A DNA stretch of 64,000 nucleotides from JASDSY01 sp041441465 (GTDB lineage: Bacteria > Muiribacteriota > UBA9980): contig JASDSY010000010.1 in the NCBI GenBank assembly GCA_041441465.1, forward strand, positions 186,001 to 250,000, given 5' to 3'. A model generated the notes under the pieces. The model was not told the origin of the DNA and ran no database searches. It saw only the letters and a list, made by a program, of their open reading frames with translations. The translations under genes were made by a program, and so were the position numbers. Every line of letters starts with the position of its first letter. The first letter of the stretch is position 1. This document shows positions 40,538 through 50,060 of this stretch, piece by piece.

Positions 40538-41317
40538 TTGGATATAACTATGTTTGGCGGCATTATAGGAGCCGTTTGTACAGTATTATTAACACTATTT
40601 CTCGAAGGCGGCCATGTCGGTTCATTCATAAACATAGCTTCGATATTTTTGATATTAAGCGGAACGTTTTGCGCTACAATGGGCTGTTTTCCGCTTGAAC
40701 ATTTCAAAAAAGCGCCGTATTTTTTAAAAAAAGCGTTCTTTCATAAACCGGAAGATCCTACAAGCATGCTTCAAACGCTTTTCAGGCTCGCTGAAAAGGC
40801 GCGCCGCGAAGGGTTGCTATCTCTTGAAGACGAAAAAGAAAGCGTAGAAAACGTATTTTTTAAAAAAGGCCTGCAACTGGTAGTTGACGGTATCGACCCG
40901 CAGTTGATTCAAAAAATACTCGAAAATGAAATTGATTATCGCAACGAAGAAGAAAAAATCGGTTCGGAAATTTTTTTAATGGCAGGCGGATTCTCGCCTA
41001 CGCTTGGAATAGTCGGAACGGTTATGGGACTTGTTCACATGCTTGAAAGGCTCGGAAGCTCTTCGGGCGCCGGATCACTCGGCAAGGCCGTCGCAGGAGC
41101 ATTTATCGCTACATTTTTTGGAATATCGACAGCGAACCTTGCCTGGCTGCCTATCGCAACCAAGCTCAAAGCCAGGGCGAAAGAAGAAAAAAATATGCTT
41201 TTATGCATTATGGAAGGCGTGCTGGCAATTCAATGCGGCGATAACACCGCAGTTTTAAAAGAAAAGCTGAGGGTTTATTTCCCGAAAGAAATAGACGAGC
41301 TCTCTTCATCAAAATAA
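40538..41317 (+). CDS. motA: MotA-family stator proton channel subunit
   Basis: The 259-residue chain has four hydrophobic segments and MotA features: a large cytoplasmic loop with LFRLAEKARREGLLSLE and a cluster of charged residues, then the TM3-TM4 block GGFSPTLGIVGTVMGLVHML, LGKAVAGAFIATFFGISTAN and LAWLPIATKLKARAKEE. With MotB it forms the ion-conducting stator of the flagellar motor or a related rotary device. TTG at 40538 is used with GAGG ten bases upstream. The MotB gene follows after 123 bases that contain an intrinsic terminator. No flagellar structural genes are in the window. Confidence 0.9.
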   Translation: MDITMFGGIIGAVCTVLLTLFLEGGHVGSFINIASIFLILSGTFCATMGCFPLEHFKKAPYFLKKAFFHKPEDPTSMLQTLFRLAEKARREGLLSLEDEKESVENVFFKKGLQLVVDGIDPQLIQKILENEIDYRNEEEKIGSEIFLMAGGFSPTLGIVGTVMGLVHMLERLGSSSGAGSLGKAVAGAFIATFFGISTANLAWLPIATKLKARAKEEKNMLLCIMEGVLAIQCGDNTAVLKEKLRVYFPKEIDELSSSK

Positions 41318-41337
41318 TACAATTCAACTAAAAAAAT

Positions 41338-41374
41338 GAAAGGGATGCTTTGAAAGTGTCCCTTTCTTTTTTTT
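41338..41374 (+). terminator. Intrinsic terminator inside the motA-motB interval
   Basis: GAAAGGGA (41338-41345) pairs with TCCCTTTC (41359-41366), directly followed by eight T residues (41367-41374). This is the classic Rho-independent layout. It should reduce motB relative to motA unless antiterminated or unless motB has its own promoter. Confidence 0.85.
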
Positions 41375-41440
41375 AGCGAGTCTTATAAAGCAAACAAGCA
41401 GGATTAAATTTTTAAGATAAATTAAAGGATAAGGATAATT

Positions 41441-42646
41441 ATGGCAAAAAAGCAAGAACAAGAAAAAGAAATGAATTTTGAAGCGTGGCTGCTGCCTTAT
41501 TCCGATATGATGACCCTGCTTGTGGCATTTTTCATAATAATGTACGCTCTAGGGATATCCGAAAAAGAAAAATCCAAACAGGTTCTCGAAAATATATCTG
41601 AAGCTTTCGGAGTGCCGGGGCTTTCGAATAACGGCGGCGAAAAATTTAAAAACCCGATGACTGCGCCGCTGCCTGGCACGATACGCAAAGGAACGAATAA
41701 AAAAGTAAAATATACGGAAGATACCGGGAAAAATCCGACGGTAGGAAATATTCTGAATCTATTGGCGCCTAACACCACCGCGGAAGCGGAATATCTGGGA
41801 ACAAACCAGGAATTGATAAATAAATTCAAGGCATTCAGCGAGTCGAAATTAGCCGAAAAAAAAGCGAAAATACAGCCTGGCGGCCTTTCCATAACAATAA
41901 ATGAAACGTCAAAAACTACCGGCGAGATAAATTTTAACGAAGAAAAAGGCGGCAGCGAAGGCAGCGACGCCGATAACTATGGCGCAGGCAATACCGGCGA
42001 TAAATCCGGCATTAAAGATCCGTATCTTTCGACAATGATTTCAAAAATGTCATCAGTATTTCCAGAGGAAATTCAAAAAGGCAGTCTTGAAATAAAGCTC
42101 ACTGAGCGCGGAATCGAAATGATACTTCAAAGCGAAGTAATGTTCGAACTCGGTTCGGCCGAACTGCTTCCTGAATCCTTATTTACTCTCCAAAAAATCA
42201 GCGCAATTTTAAAAGCGCTCGCAAACATGGGATTTAATTTCAGAGTTGAAGGCCATACTGACAATATTAACGTCCATTCATTCCTTTATCCGTCAAACTG
42301 GGAACTTTCATGCGCCAGGGCAGTTTCGGTCGTAAGGTATATGGTCGAAGAAATGGATCTGCTGCCAAATACGATCGCCGCTTCAGGTTATGGCCGATTC
42401 AGACCTATAGCGGATAACTCGACGGTAGCCGGGCGCAAAAAAAACCGAAGAATCGAAATCCTGATTTATGATCCGTCAAAAACTCTTAATTATAGCGACA
42501 TCGCTACGAATAAAGGCACCGGCAAAAATAGTAAATGGCAAAAAAACCCAACCCCTGAAGTGCCGGCACAACCCGCCGCTGAAAATAACAAAATTAAACC
42601 TGCAAATGAAACAAAAAAAGAAACGCAAAACAAAGGTAAAAACTAA
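41441..42646 (+). CDS. motB: MotB-family stator subunit with OmpA-like peptidoglycan-binding domain
   Basis: A short cytoplasmic start is followed by the single membrane helix bearing the proton-carrying aspartate in PYSDMMTLLVAFFIIMYALG (Asp about 21). A long linker (about 45-205) leads to an OmpA/MotB domain: VMFELGSAELLPESL, FRVEGHTDNINV, NWELSCARAVSVVRYMVEE, IAASGYGRFRPI and AGRKKNRRIEI. It anchors the stator to peptidoglycan. A Lys/Asn-rich tail of about 40 residues follows. AAGGATAA precedes the ATG. The CsaB-like gene starts three bases after the stop. Confidence 0.93.
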   Translation: MAKKQEQEKEMNFEAWLLPYSDMMTLLVAFFIIMYALGISEKEKSKQVLENISEAFGVPGLSNNGGEKFKNPMTAPLPGTIRKGTNKKVKYTEDTGKNPTVGNILNLLAPNTTAEAEYLGTNQELINKFKAFSESKLAEKKAKIQPGGLSITINETSKTTGEINFNEEKGGSEGSDADNYGAGNTGDKSGIKDPYLSTMISKMSSVFPEEIQKGSLEIKLTERGIEMILQSEVMFELGSAELLPESLFTLQKISAILKALANMGFNFRVEGHTDNINVHSFLYPSNWELSCARAVSVVRYMVEEMDLLPNTIAASGYGRFRPIADNSTVAGRKKNRRIEILIYDPSKTLNYSDIATNKGTGKNSKWQKNPTPEVPAQPAAENNKIKPANETKKETQNKGKN

Positions 42647-42648
42647 AA

Positions 42649-43875
42649 ATGGCCTCTGAAAACAAGAACGTATTTTTATACGGATATTTCGGCGCTTCAA
42701 ATTACGGAGACGAACTTATACTCATGGCGTTTTTAAAGCAATATTTAAAACATAAAGCGGCATGCAGATTACCTGAAAACATAATAGCTGCAACCGCTAT
42801 TCAAAAAAATCCGTTTTTAGAAACATTCAAAAATGAATTCCAAAATTCTAATATATCTTTTGTCAGGCGTTCCAAAAATCCGTTTTCATTTTTAAATATA
42901 AATTTATTAAAAAAATCAGAATATTTAGTATTTCCGGGCGGCGGAGTATTTCAGGATTACGGTGTAATGTCGTTTTTGTGCTACTTTACGTTCGCGCTGG
43001 CATTCAAATTATTCCATAAAAAAGTATTTTTACTTTATCAGGGCTTCACCGGCGTAAAAAAATCTTTTTTTCAAGAACTGACGCGGTTTATGACGTCAAA
43101 ATTATGTGATTATCTATCAATTCGTGATAAAGCCTCGCTTAAATACATCCCCAAATACGGTTTAAACAATTCAAAAATTTATGCCGACGCGGTTTTTCTT
43201 TTAAATGCCGAAATAAAAGAAATCACTAAAAGCCAAACGGCCATTTCCTATGAGTCACCTGAATCTTATAAAGAGAAAACTGCAGGAATTTCATTGCGCG
43301 GCTGGCCCGGAATAAATGAATATTCATTCGCCGGATTGATAAAAAATATTATAAAAGCCACAGGATTCAAAATTATTCTTTATTCTATGCAAAAAGACTC
43401 CGATTGCGCTCTAAATGTTAAAATTTACGATGAATTAAAAAAAGATAAAAACTTTAATTCAGAATATCCTGATAAAGTTGAAATTTATGAATTCGAGCCT
43501 GACTACAAAAAATTCATCGGCTCGTTATCAAAAAATTATGTAAACTTAGGAATGCGTTTTCATTTTTCCGTGCTGTCGGTCATGGCAGGCGTTCCGGCAC
43601 TCGGCCTATCTTACGACGACAAGATATTAAATTTATATAGAGAACTTAATTTCAGCGAACTTTGCATTGACATAAGCGAAAAACATACAAACGCAAAACA
43701 TACACGAAATGAATTCACGGATATTAACAAAATAAGCGATGAATTATTAATTAAATTAAAAACCCTGATACATAATTATGACGCAATTATAAAAAAATTC
43801 AATACTTACGCCGAACAGAAAGAAAATGACGCAGCGATATTATTTAATGAATTTACCGCGTTTCTGAATGCTTGA
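42649..43875 (+). CDS. CsaB-like polysaccharide pyruvyl transferase family protein
   Basis: The sequence has the family signature at the N-terminus (GYFGASNYGDELILMAFLKQ), LVFPGGGVFQDYG, LLYQGFTGVKK, SIRDKASLKYI, ISLRGWPG, LGMRFHFSVLSVMAGVPALG and YDDKILNL. It is 408 residues. Such enzymes add pyruvate ketals to polysaccharides; CsaB does so on cell-wall polymers that hold S-layer proteins. The acceptor here is unknown, and no SLH-domain protein is in the window. It is followed by lpxK with a short overlap or gap (the lpxK ATG at 43901 lies 25 bases past the stop), linking it to envelope synthesis. Confidence 0.85.
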   Translation: MASENKNVFLYGYFGASNYGDELILMAFLKQYLKHKAACRLPENIIAATAIQKNPFLETFKNEFQNSNISFVRRSKNPFSFLNINLLKKSEYLVFPGGGVFQDYGVMSFLCYFTFALAFKLFHKKVFLLYQGFTGVKKSFFQELTRFMTSKLCDYLSIRDKASLKYIPKYGLNNSKIYADAVFLLNAEIKEITKSQTAISYESPESYKEKTAGISLRGWPGINEYSFAGLIKNIIKATGFKIILYSMQKDSDCALNVKIYDELKKDKNFNSEYPDKVEIYEFEPDYKKFIGSLSKNYVNLGMRFHFSVLSVMAGVPALGLSYDDKILNLYRELNFSELCIDISEKHTNAKHTRNEFTDINKISDELLIKLKTLIHNYDAIIKKFNTYAEQKENDAAILFNEFTAFLNA

Positions 43876-43900
43876 TTATAAAACAAGGAAAGACAATAAA

Positions 43901-45154
43901 ATGCGCTTGCAAATATCGAAAAAAATATTTCTCATACAAAACAAAGTAAAAAATAAAATAACTTTATCTATTTCCGAACGGCTTTTTTATTTCTTCTTAA
44001 ACTTACTGGCAGGAATATATTATGCCGGAAATTTGACGAAATGGTTTTTATATAAGGCCGGATTTTTAAAATCGCATAAGGCGGGATTCAAGGTCATAAG
44101 TATCGGCAATATAAAGGTAGGCGGCACGGGAAAATCTCCGCTTGCGATAAAAATGGCCTCACGGCTTATTGATTCGGGATTTGATTGCGCGTTAATAAAT
44201 CGGGGATATATGGGGCCGACATCAAAATTAAACGTGATATCGGACGGGAAAAAAATTTTAAAAAATATACTCGAATGCTCGGACGAAGCATATATGCAAG
44301 CTCTCGCGCTGGCTGGAGGCATCGATAAAGACGGCGTGTTTTACAATTCTTCAGGCAATGTCAAGGCAAGCGATTATTTTACGCCGTTTGGAGAAAATAA
44401 AATACACGCATCCTCCGGAGCGTTTGTAATGACATCAAGACAGCGCGTCGATTCGATAAACTTCCTTAAAAAAAATAAATTTGAAGGTATCGCAATACTA
44501 GATGACGCTTTCCAATATTACAGACTGCAGCGCGACCTTAATATAGTGATACTTGATTATGCCGATCCTTTCGGAGGCTTTAAAACTTTTCCGGCCGGGA
44601 TGCTTCGCGACAGGCTGCAGCATCTTAAAGAAGCCCATATCCTGGTAATCTCCAAATGTCCGTATGAAAAATTCGCAGATAACTCCATCGCCGGGTGCGA
44701 AAAAATAAATCAAATCAAAAACACAGCATTTATTAACGGCTTCAAGGGAAACTTTTTTTACTCGGCCATTAAAATGACAGGGCTTTATTCGCTGAATGAA
44801 GATAAGTTAATTGAATTTTCAGATATTGCCGGCTCAAAAGTTTTTTTATTTTCGGCGCTTGGCGATAATTCAAGTTTTTTCAACTCATTTGCCGGGGCAG
44901 TTTCCGGTTATTCCATTTCATGCTCGAGCCTGGGATTTTTAGATCATTATAATTATTCCATTGAAAATCAGAAAGAAATCATTGAAAAATCAAAAAATAT
45001 CGGTTCGGATATAATAGTCACGACATTCAAAGATGCAGTAAAATTGAACAAAGCGATATTCAAAAATTGCCGGATATATGCCGCTCGATTCGAGGTAATA
45101 ATGAACGATGAAAATAATTTTTTCGAGGAAATAAAATGCCAGCTAAATCGATAA
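43901..45154 (+). CDS. lpxK: Tetraacyldisaccharide 4'-kinase
   Basis: The lipid A kinase phosphorylates the 4' position of the tetraacyldisaccharide. Visible features are a membrane-associated N-terminal helix (about 20-45), VISIGNIKVGGTGKSP (Walker A), LINRGYMGP, the SDEAYMQAL segment, ILDDAFQYYRLQRDLNIVIL (substrate region), FPAGMLRDRLQHLKEA and ITTFKD-like VTTFKDAVK. At about 417 residues it is a little longer than E. coli LpxK, with an N-terminal basic extension. ATG 43901 has AAGGAAAG eight to ten bases upstream and is preferred over the ATG at 43868 that overlaps the previous gene. Its presence implies a lipid A-containing outer membrane. It overlaps pdxA by 19 bases. Confidence 0.93.
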   Translation: MRLQISKKIFLIQNKVKNKITLSISERLFYFFLNLLAGIYYAGNLTKWFLYKAGFLKSHKAGFKVISIGNIKVGGTGKSPLAIKMASRLIDSGFDCALINRGYMGPTSKLNVISDGKKILKNILECSDEAYMQALALAGGIDKDGVFYNSSGNVKASDYFTPFGENKIHASSGAFVMTSRQRVDSINFLKKNKFEGIAILDDAFQYYRLQRDLNIVILDYADPFGGFKTFPAGMLRDRLQHLKEAHILVISKCPYEKFADNSIAGCEKINQIKNTAFINGFKGNFFYSAIKMTGLYSLNEDKLIEFSDIAGSKVFLFSALGDNSSFFNSFAGAVSGYSISCSSLGFLDHYNYSIENQKEIIEKSKNIGSDIIVTTFKDAVKLNKAIFKNCRIYAARFEVIMNDENNFFEEIKCQLNR

Positions 45155-46260
45155 TAATAGGAATAACGATGGGGGATCCCTCGGGAATAGGCCCTGAAAT
45201 ATGCATTAAAGCCGCAGCAGCTCTTTTTAAAAAAAATAAAAGCGCATTTAGAAATATTATAATTTTTGGTAATTATAATATTCTCTCCGCGACTTTAGGG
45301 GCATTAAAAAAAATATCGGCGGACGATTATTCTTTCGATTTATTAAAAATCAACGATTCTGAAATAACCGAAAAATCGGCAATTGAAATTAAAACTATTT
45401 CAGCACAGGAAAATTTATTAAAAATAATACACATAGACACCGAAAATATTTCATGCCTGAAAAAGAATAGACCTTCGAAAGAATCAGGAATCGCAAGTTA
45501 TAAATATATAGAAGCCGCCGTGAAATACGCGAAATTAAATTTAATATCAGCGATAACCACGGCGCCTATCTCCAAAGAGGCCCTGAAACTTGCCGGATTT
45601 AAATGGCCGGGCCATACCGAAATACTCGGGACGCTTACCGGCACTCAAAATATGGAAATGGCATTTTTCGGACCGCGTCTTAAATTAATATTAGCCACCA
45701 GGCATTTAAGCCTTGAAGATGCCGTAAAAAAAATAACGCCTGATAAGGCGTATGATATTATAATAAAGGCGGCTGAATATGCCAAACTTCTCTATAAAAA
45801 CGACGGAAGCAATGTAAAAATAATAGTTCCCGCTCTTAATCCGCACGCCGGCGAAGGCGGGCTTTTCGGCAGGCAGGAAGAAGATGTATTAAAACCGGCG
45901 GTAAAAAAAGCCAATTTAAGTTTAGCCGATTCGAAAGGATATAAATTTGAAGTCATAGGGCCGCTTCCAGCCGATACTGCTTTTTATAAAGCCTATAATG
46001 ATTATCGGCGGACGATAGTCGCAGCATTGTACCACGATCAGGGGCTTATTCCATTTAAAATGCTTTATTTTAATTCGGGAGTCAATATTACGCTCGGCCT
46101 GCCGTTTATAAGAACCTCGCCTGATCACGGCACCGCTTACGATATCGCCGGGAAATTAATTGCCGATGAAAATTCTATGTTGTGCGCCGTCAAATTAGCC
46201 TTTAAATTATCAAGGCGAAACCTGGACAGCGATTATAAATTGAAGTTTAACGCCGTTTAA
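45136..46260 (+). CDS. pdxA: 4-hydroxythreonine-4-phosphate dehydrogenase (PdxA family)
   Basis: 374 residues. The N-terminus IGITMGDPSGIGPEI is the family signature. Substrate and metal-site residues are in AITTAPISKEALKLAG, KWPGHTEILGTLTG (His), LNPHAGEGGLFG, LYHDQGLIPFKML (His) and LPFIRTSPDHGTAYDIAG (His). It oxidises 4-phospho-hydroxy-threonine on the way to pyridoxal phosphate. GAGGAA precedes the ATG, and the start overlaps the lpxK end, a frequent neighbour arrangement by itself. PdxA2-type paralogues that act in other pathways look similar, so the exact substrate is assumed. A 203-base gap with a promoter for the next kinase follows. Confidence 0.93.
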   Translation: MPAKSIIIGITMGDPSGIGPEICIKAAAALFKKNKSAFRNIIIFGNYNILSATLGALKKISADDYSFDLLKINDSEITEKSAIEIKTISAQENLLKIIHIDTENISCLKKNRPSKESGIASYKYIEAAVKYAKLNLISAITTAPISKEALKLAGFKWPGHTEILGTLTGTQNMEMAFFGPRLKLILATRHLSLEDAVKKITPDKAYDIIIKAAEYAKLLYKNDGSNVKIIVPALNPHAGEGGLFGRQEEDVLKPAVKKANLSLADSKGYKFEVIGPLPADTAFYKAYNDYRRTIVAALYHDQGLIPFKMLYFNSGVNITLGLPFIRTSPDHGTAYDIAGKLIADENSMLCAVKLAFKLSRRNLDSDYKLKFNAV

Positions 46261-46356
46261 ATTTGCGGCTGCGCATCGATTAATAAAACCGACATAAACG
46301 AAACGAGGCTTTCCAACTAAATTGACTTAAAAATCAAGACTTTTCTTGGATTTCAC

Positions 46357-46385
46357 TTGACAAAAACAGTAAAATAACTTAAGAT
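46357..46385 (+). promoter_or_regulatory. Sigma-70 promoter of the Cache hybrid kinase
   Basis: TTGACA (46357-46362), 17-bp spacer, TAAGAT (46380-46385), about 80 bases before the start codon. Confidence 0.55.
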
Positions 46386-46463
46386 TAAGATTAATTGAAA
46401 ACAAAAATCAACAAAATGACTTTTTATTATTCCCCGCTTTTTAATATTTAAACTGCGAGGTTT

Positions 46464-49400
46464 TTGATGTTTATAATCAGGTTCATAAGCGATCTTAAAC
46501 TTGGAATAAAAATGGCACTTCTCGGCGTCGGCTGCGTATTAATAACGGCTGCTGCGCTCGTCATGCTCGCCGTCGACCAGAGCGGCAAATACAATCTGCT
46601 TGCGCAAAAAGAAGTTGACGTCCTGATAGAAGCCGACCTGAAACATATCGCTCAGGGAGTATACAACCTGATCCAGACCGAAAACGAAGCAGTTAAGCAG
46701 CAGTTAAGCGGCAATCTCAACATCTTAAAACAAATAGTTAAAAAATCCGGCGGGCTAGGCATTTCTTCGGAATATGCCGAATGGACCGCGGTCGATCAAT
46801 TCTCAGGCAAAACTTTAGAAACAAAACTGCCCAAAATGCTCGTCGGCGGAACCTGGCTCGGTCAGAATAAAAATCCGGCGGTTGAAACAATAGTTATCGA
46901 TATGATGACACAGCTCGCCGGCGAATCCGCTACTATATTTCAGCGCATGAATGAACACGGCGATATGCTGCGCGTAGCGACAACCGTTCTTGATAAAAAC
47001 GGGCGGCGCGCCATCGGCACTTATATTCCAGCCGTAAATCCTGACGGCAAACCTAATCCTGTCATTTCAACGATTATGAAAGGCGGCACCTATACAGGCA
47101 GCGCCTTTGTAGTTAACACAAAATACCTTACTGCATACGAACCGGTCAGAGATAATACAGGCCGAATTATCGGCATGTTTTATGTCGGCGTACAGCAAAA
47201 AGGCGTCGAATCTCGCGTCCGGCATGCAATTTTACAGACAAGTGTCGGAAAAACCGGCTACGTATATGCAATTACCGGACACGGTAACGAGCGCGGAAAA
47301 TATATTATTTCTCAAAAAGGCGAACGCGACGGTGAAAATTTATGGAACAACCGTGACAGCGACGGCCGGTATGTAATCCGTTCGATCATTGAAAAAGCCA
47401 CGGCATTAAAACATGATGAATTTGCGATCGAGAAATACCGCTGGCAAAACCCGGGAGAACGTGAACCTCGCTGGAAAATAGCATATTTAACTTATTTCGA
47501 ACCCTGGGATTGGGTCATAGGCGTAAGCGTTTATGAGGACGAATTGCAAACTTATAGAACGGTATTAAGCGAAGGCCTGACTTTAATGACAAACTTCATG
47601 ATATTGGCCGGTCTTATAATAACAGTAGTAGCAGGTTTGACAAGTATTTTCATATCTCTGACCATCGCTACGCCGATACGCCGTATCACGCAAGCGGCTA
47701 AAATGATAACAGCCGGAGATTTCAGCCAATCGGTAGAAGTAAATTCCAATGATGAAATCGGCACTCTTTCACGCACGTTCAATTTTATGGGCGGTAAAAT
47801 TAAGGAAAGTATGATTGAAATTCGAAAAAGTGAGGAAAAATACCGAATTATTTTTGAAAACGCCATCGAAGGACTCTTTCAGGTTTCGCTGGACGGCCGT
47901 TTTACAAACGCCAATCTGTCGGCAGCAAAAATTCTCGGTTATGATTCTGCAGAAAGGCTTATAACGGCAGTCACTGACTGGCGCGAACAGATATATGCCG
48001 ACATTAATGATTTTAATGCTTTCAATACTGAAATTTTAGAAAAAAAAGCGGTAGTGGCAAATGAAATACAATTTAAGCGTAATGACGGAAAATTAATATG
48101 GGTTTCGATAAGCGCCTGCCTCGTCGGGAATGGAAACGGCGGCAATCTCCATATACAGGGATTTATTACCGATATTTCCAAACGGAAACAAACTGAAGCG
48201 GAGCTGCGCGAAAACGCGAGAAAAATACGTGCAGTATTTGACCTGACATTCGAATTTACGGGTTTATTGACTACAGACGGAATCTTACTCGACATAAACC
48301 AGAGCGCCGTAAAATTCATCGGACTTAATTTTTCAGACGTAATAGGAAAGCATTTCTGTGAATTGCCATGGTGGAGCCATTCAGCCGCCGAACAAAATAA
48401 GCTTAAAGACGCTATTTTAAGAGCGGCGAACGGCGAAATTATAAAATATGAAACTACGCATATAAGCGCCGAAGGCGAAACACATTTTATAGATTTTTCA
48501 CTGCGCCCTATAAAAAATGAAAATGACGAAGTTATTTATTTGCTTCCTGAAGGTCATGACATTACCGACCGCAAACGCGCAGAGCAAGAGCTTCAAAAAC
48601 ACCGCGAGCATCTTGAAGAAATGATTAAAGAACGCACGGCCGACCTTATTATAGCAAAAGAAATGGCAGATGCAGCGAACAAGGCCAAATCGTTGTTTCT
48701 CGCCAATATGTCACATGAACTCCGAACCCCGATGAATGTTATTTTAGGATTCGCCAATATTATGCTTCAGGATTCAAACCTTTCGTCCAGACAGAAAGAA
48801 AATATTGACATGATTTTAAAATCAGGCGAACACCTTCTCGATATAATCAATAATATCCTTGATATAGCCAAAATCGAATCAGGAAAATTAGAAATAGAAA
48901 CAATAGATTTCGACCTTGGCGAACTTGTCACAGACGTTATTTCAATGCTCAGCGTAAGAAGCGAAGCTAAGGGAATCAGCCTGCGCCTGGACCAATCATC
49001 GTCATTTCCGAGATATATCTGCACCGATCCGGCAAAGCTGCGTCAAATTATGATTAACATTATCAGCAATGCAATTAAGTTCACTTCTGAAGGTGAAATT
49101 TTAATAAAATTAAGCGTTAAGTCATTAAATTTGAAAGATAATCAAAATTTTTTATTATTCGAAATTAAAGACACTGGAATAGGCATTGCCGCCGAAGATC
49201 TCGAACGTATTTTCCAGCCGTTTATTCAAATAGGCCAGCATGAAGGGACCGGGCTTGGCCTTGCCATAACGAAACGTTATGTGCAGCTTCTCGGCGGTGA
49301 TATTTCAGCTAAGAGCGTGCCCGGCGACGGCTCCACCTTCAGTTTTACTATCTCATATAAGCCGGTAAATATTGAAAATTTACATCTTTTATCGACATGC

Positions 49401-50060
49401 GACGGCCATGTCATCGGCATAGATAATGCCGATAAATACAGGCTGCTTATAATCGAAGACCAGCGCGAAAACAGGATGCTCCTTAAAAATCTCCTGGCCC
49501 CGTTCGGATTTCAAATATTTGAAGCCGGCGACGGCCGCGAAGGCGTTAATATGTATAAAGAATGTAAGCCGCATCTTATATTTATGGACCGGCGCATGCC
49601 GGTTTTAGACGGAAAAGCCGCAACTTCCGAAATCAGAAACCTCGACGGCGGCAAAAATGTTTTTATCATCGCAGTAACCGCACATGCGTTTCAGGAAGAA
49701 CGCTACGAAATGGTTAACGCCGGCTGCAATGATTTCATAGCCAAGCCTTTTTCAGTCAACTCCATTTTCAGCATTCTCGAAAAATATCTCGCTATAAGTT
49801 TAATAAAAAAAATAGAGGATAAAGCAAGTCAGAAATTAATCTTTGCGCTGAACGAAGACGAGCTGGCCGGAATCGAAGAACAGCTTAGAAATGAGCTTGA
49901 AACAGCTCTTGAACGGCTTGACATGAATCAAATTTCAGTGCTGATCGGCAGGATTTCACTTAAAAACGATCAACTCGGCGAAATTTTAAAATACTACGCC
50001 GAATTATTCGATTATAAAACTATTTTAAAAGCGCTGAAAAATATAAAAACTAAAATCTAA
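46464..50060 (+). CDS. Hybrid histidine kinase, Cache-HAMP-PAS-PAS-HisKA-HATPase-REC
   Basis: 1198 residues. Two transmembrane helices (about 17-38 and 375-403) frame a large extracytoplasmic Cache module (Cache3/Cache2-type fusion; GGTYTGSAFVVNTKYLTAYE, IIGMFYVGVQQ, FEPWDWVIGVSVYEDE). Next come HAMP (about 404-456), two PAS domains (about 465-575 and 590-705), HisKA with NMSHELRTPMN (His near 751), HATPase (N box NIISNAIKF, G1 DTGIGIA, G2 GTGLGLAITKRY) and a receiver (about 992-1110, Asp in FMDRRMP, Lys in AKPF). A roughly 85-residue helical tail follows and may be a degenerate Hpt-like or docking segment, but I see no conserved phospho-His box there. It likely senses a small metabolite; no response regulator is adjacent. 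GCGAGG precedes the ATG. Confidence 0.93.
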   Translation: MMFIIRFISDLKLGIKMALLGVGCVLITAAALVMLAVDQSGKYNLLAQKEVDVLIEADLKHIAQGVYNLIQTENEAVKQQLSGNLNILKQIVKKSGGLGISSEYAEWTAVDQFSGKTLETKLPKMLVGGTWLGQNKNPAVETIVIDMMTQLAGESATIFQRMNEHGDMLRVATTVLDKNGRRAIGTYIPAVNPDGKPNPVISTIMKGGTYTGSAFVVNTKYLTAYEPVRDNTGRIIGMFYVGVQQKGVESRVRHAILQTSVGKTGYVYAITGHGNERGKYIISQKGERDGENLWNNRDSDGRYVIRSIIEKATALKHDEFAIEKYRWQNPGEREPRWKIAYLTYFEPWDWVIGVSVYEDELQTYRTVLSEGLTLMTNFMILAGLIITVVAGLTSIFISLTIATPIRRITQAAKMITAGDFSQSVEVNSNDEIGTLSRTFNFMGGKIKESMIEIRKSEEKYRIIFENAIEGLFQVSLDGRFTNANLSAAKILGYDSAERLITAVTDWREQIYADINDFNAFNTEILEKKAVVANEIQFKRNDGKLIWVSISACLVGNGNGGNLHIQGFITDISKRKQTEAELRENARKIRAVFDLTFEFTGLLTTDGILLDINQSAVKFIGLNFSDVIGKHFCELPWWSHSAAEQNKLKDAILRAANGEIIKYETTHISAEGETHFIDFSLRPIKNENDEVIYLLPEGHDITDRKRAEQELQKHREHLEEMIKERTADLIIAKEMADAANKAKSLFLANMSHELRTPMNVILGFANIMLQDSNLSSRQKENIDMILKSGEHLLDIINNILDIAKIESGKLEIETIDFDLGELVTDVISMLSVRSEAKGISLRLDQSSSFPRYICTDPAKLRQIMINIISNAIKFTSEGEILIKLSVKSLNLKDNQNFLLFEIKDTGIGIAAEDLERIFQPFIQIGQHEGTGLGLAITKRYVQLLGGDISAKSVPGDGSTFSFTISYKPVNIENLHLLSTCDGHVIGIDNADKYRLLIIEDQRENRMLLKNLLAPFGFQIFEAGDGREGVNMYKECKPHLIFMDRRMPVLDGKAATSEIRNLDGGKNVFIIAVTAHAFQEERYEMVNAGCNDFIAKPFSVNSIFSILEKYLAISLIKKIEDKASQKLIFALNEDELAGIEEQLRNELETALERLDMNQISVLIGRISLKNDQLGEILKYYAELFDYKTILKALKNIKTKI

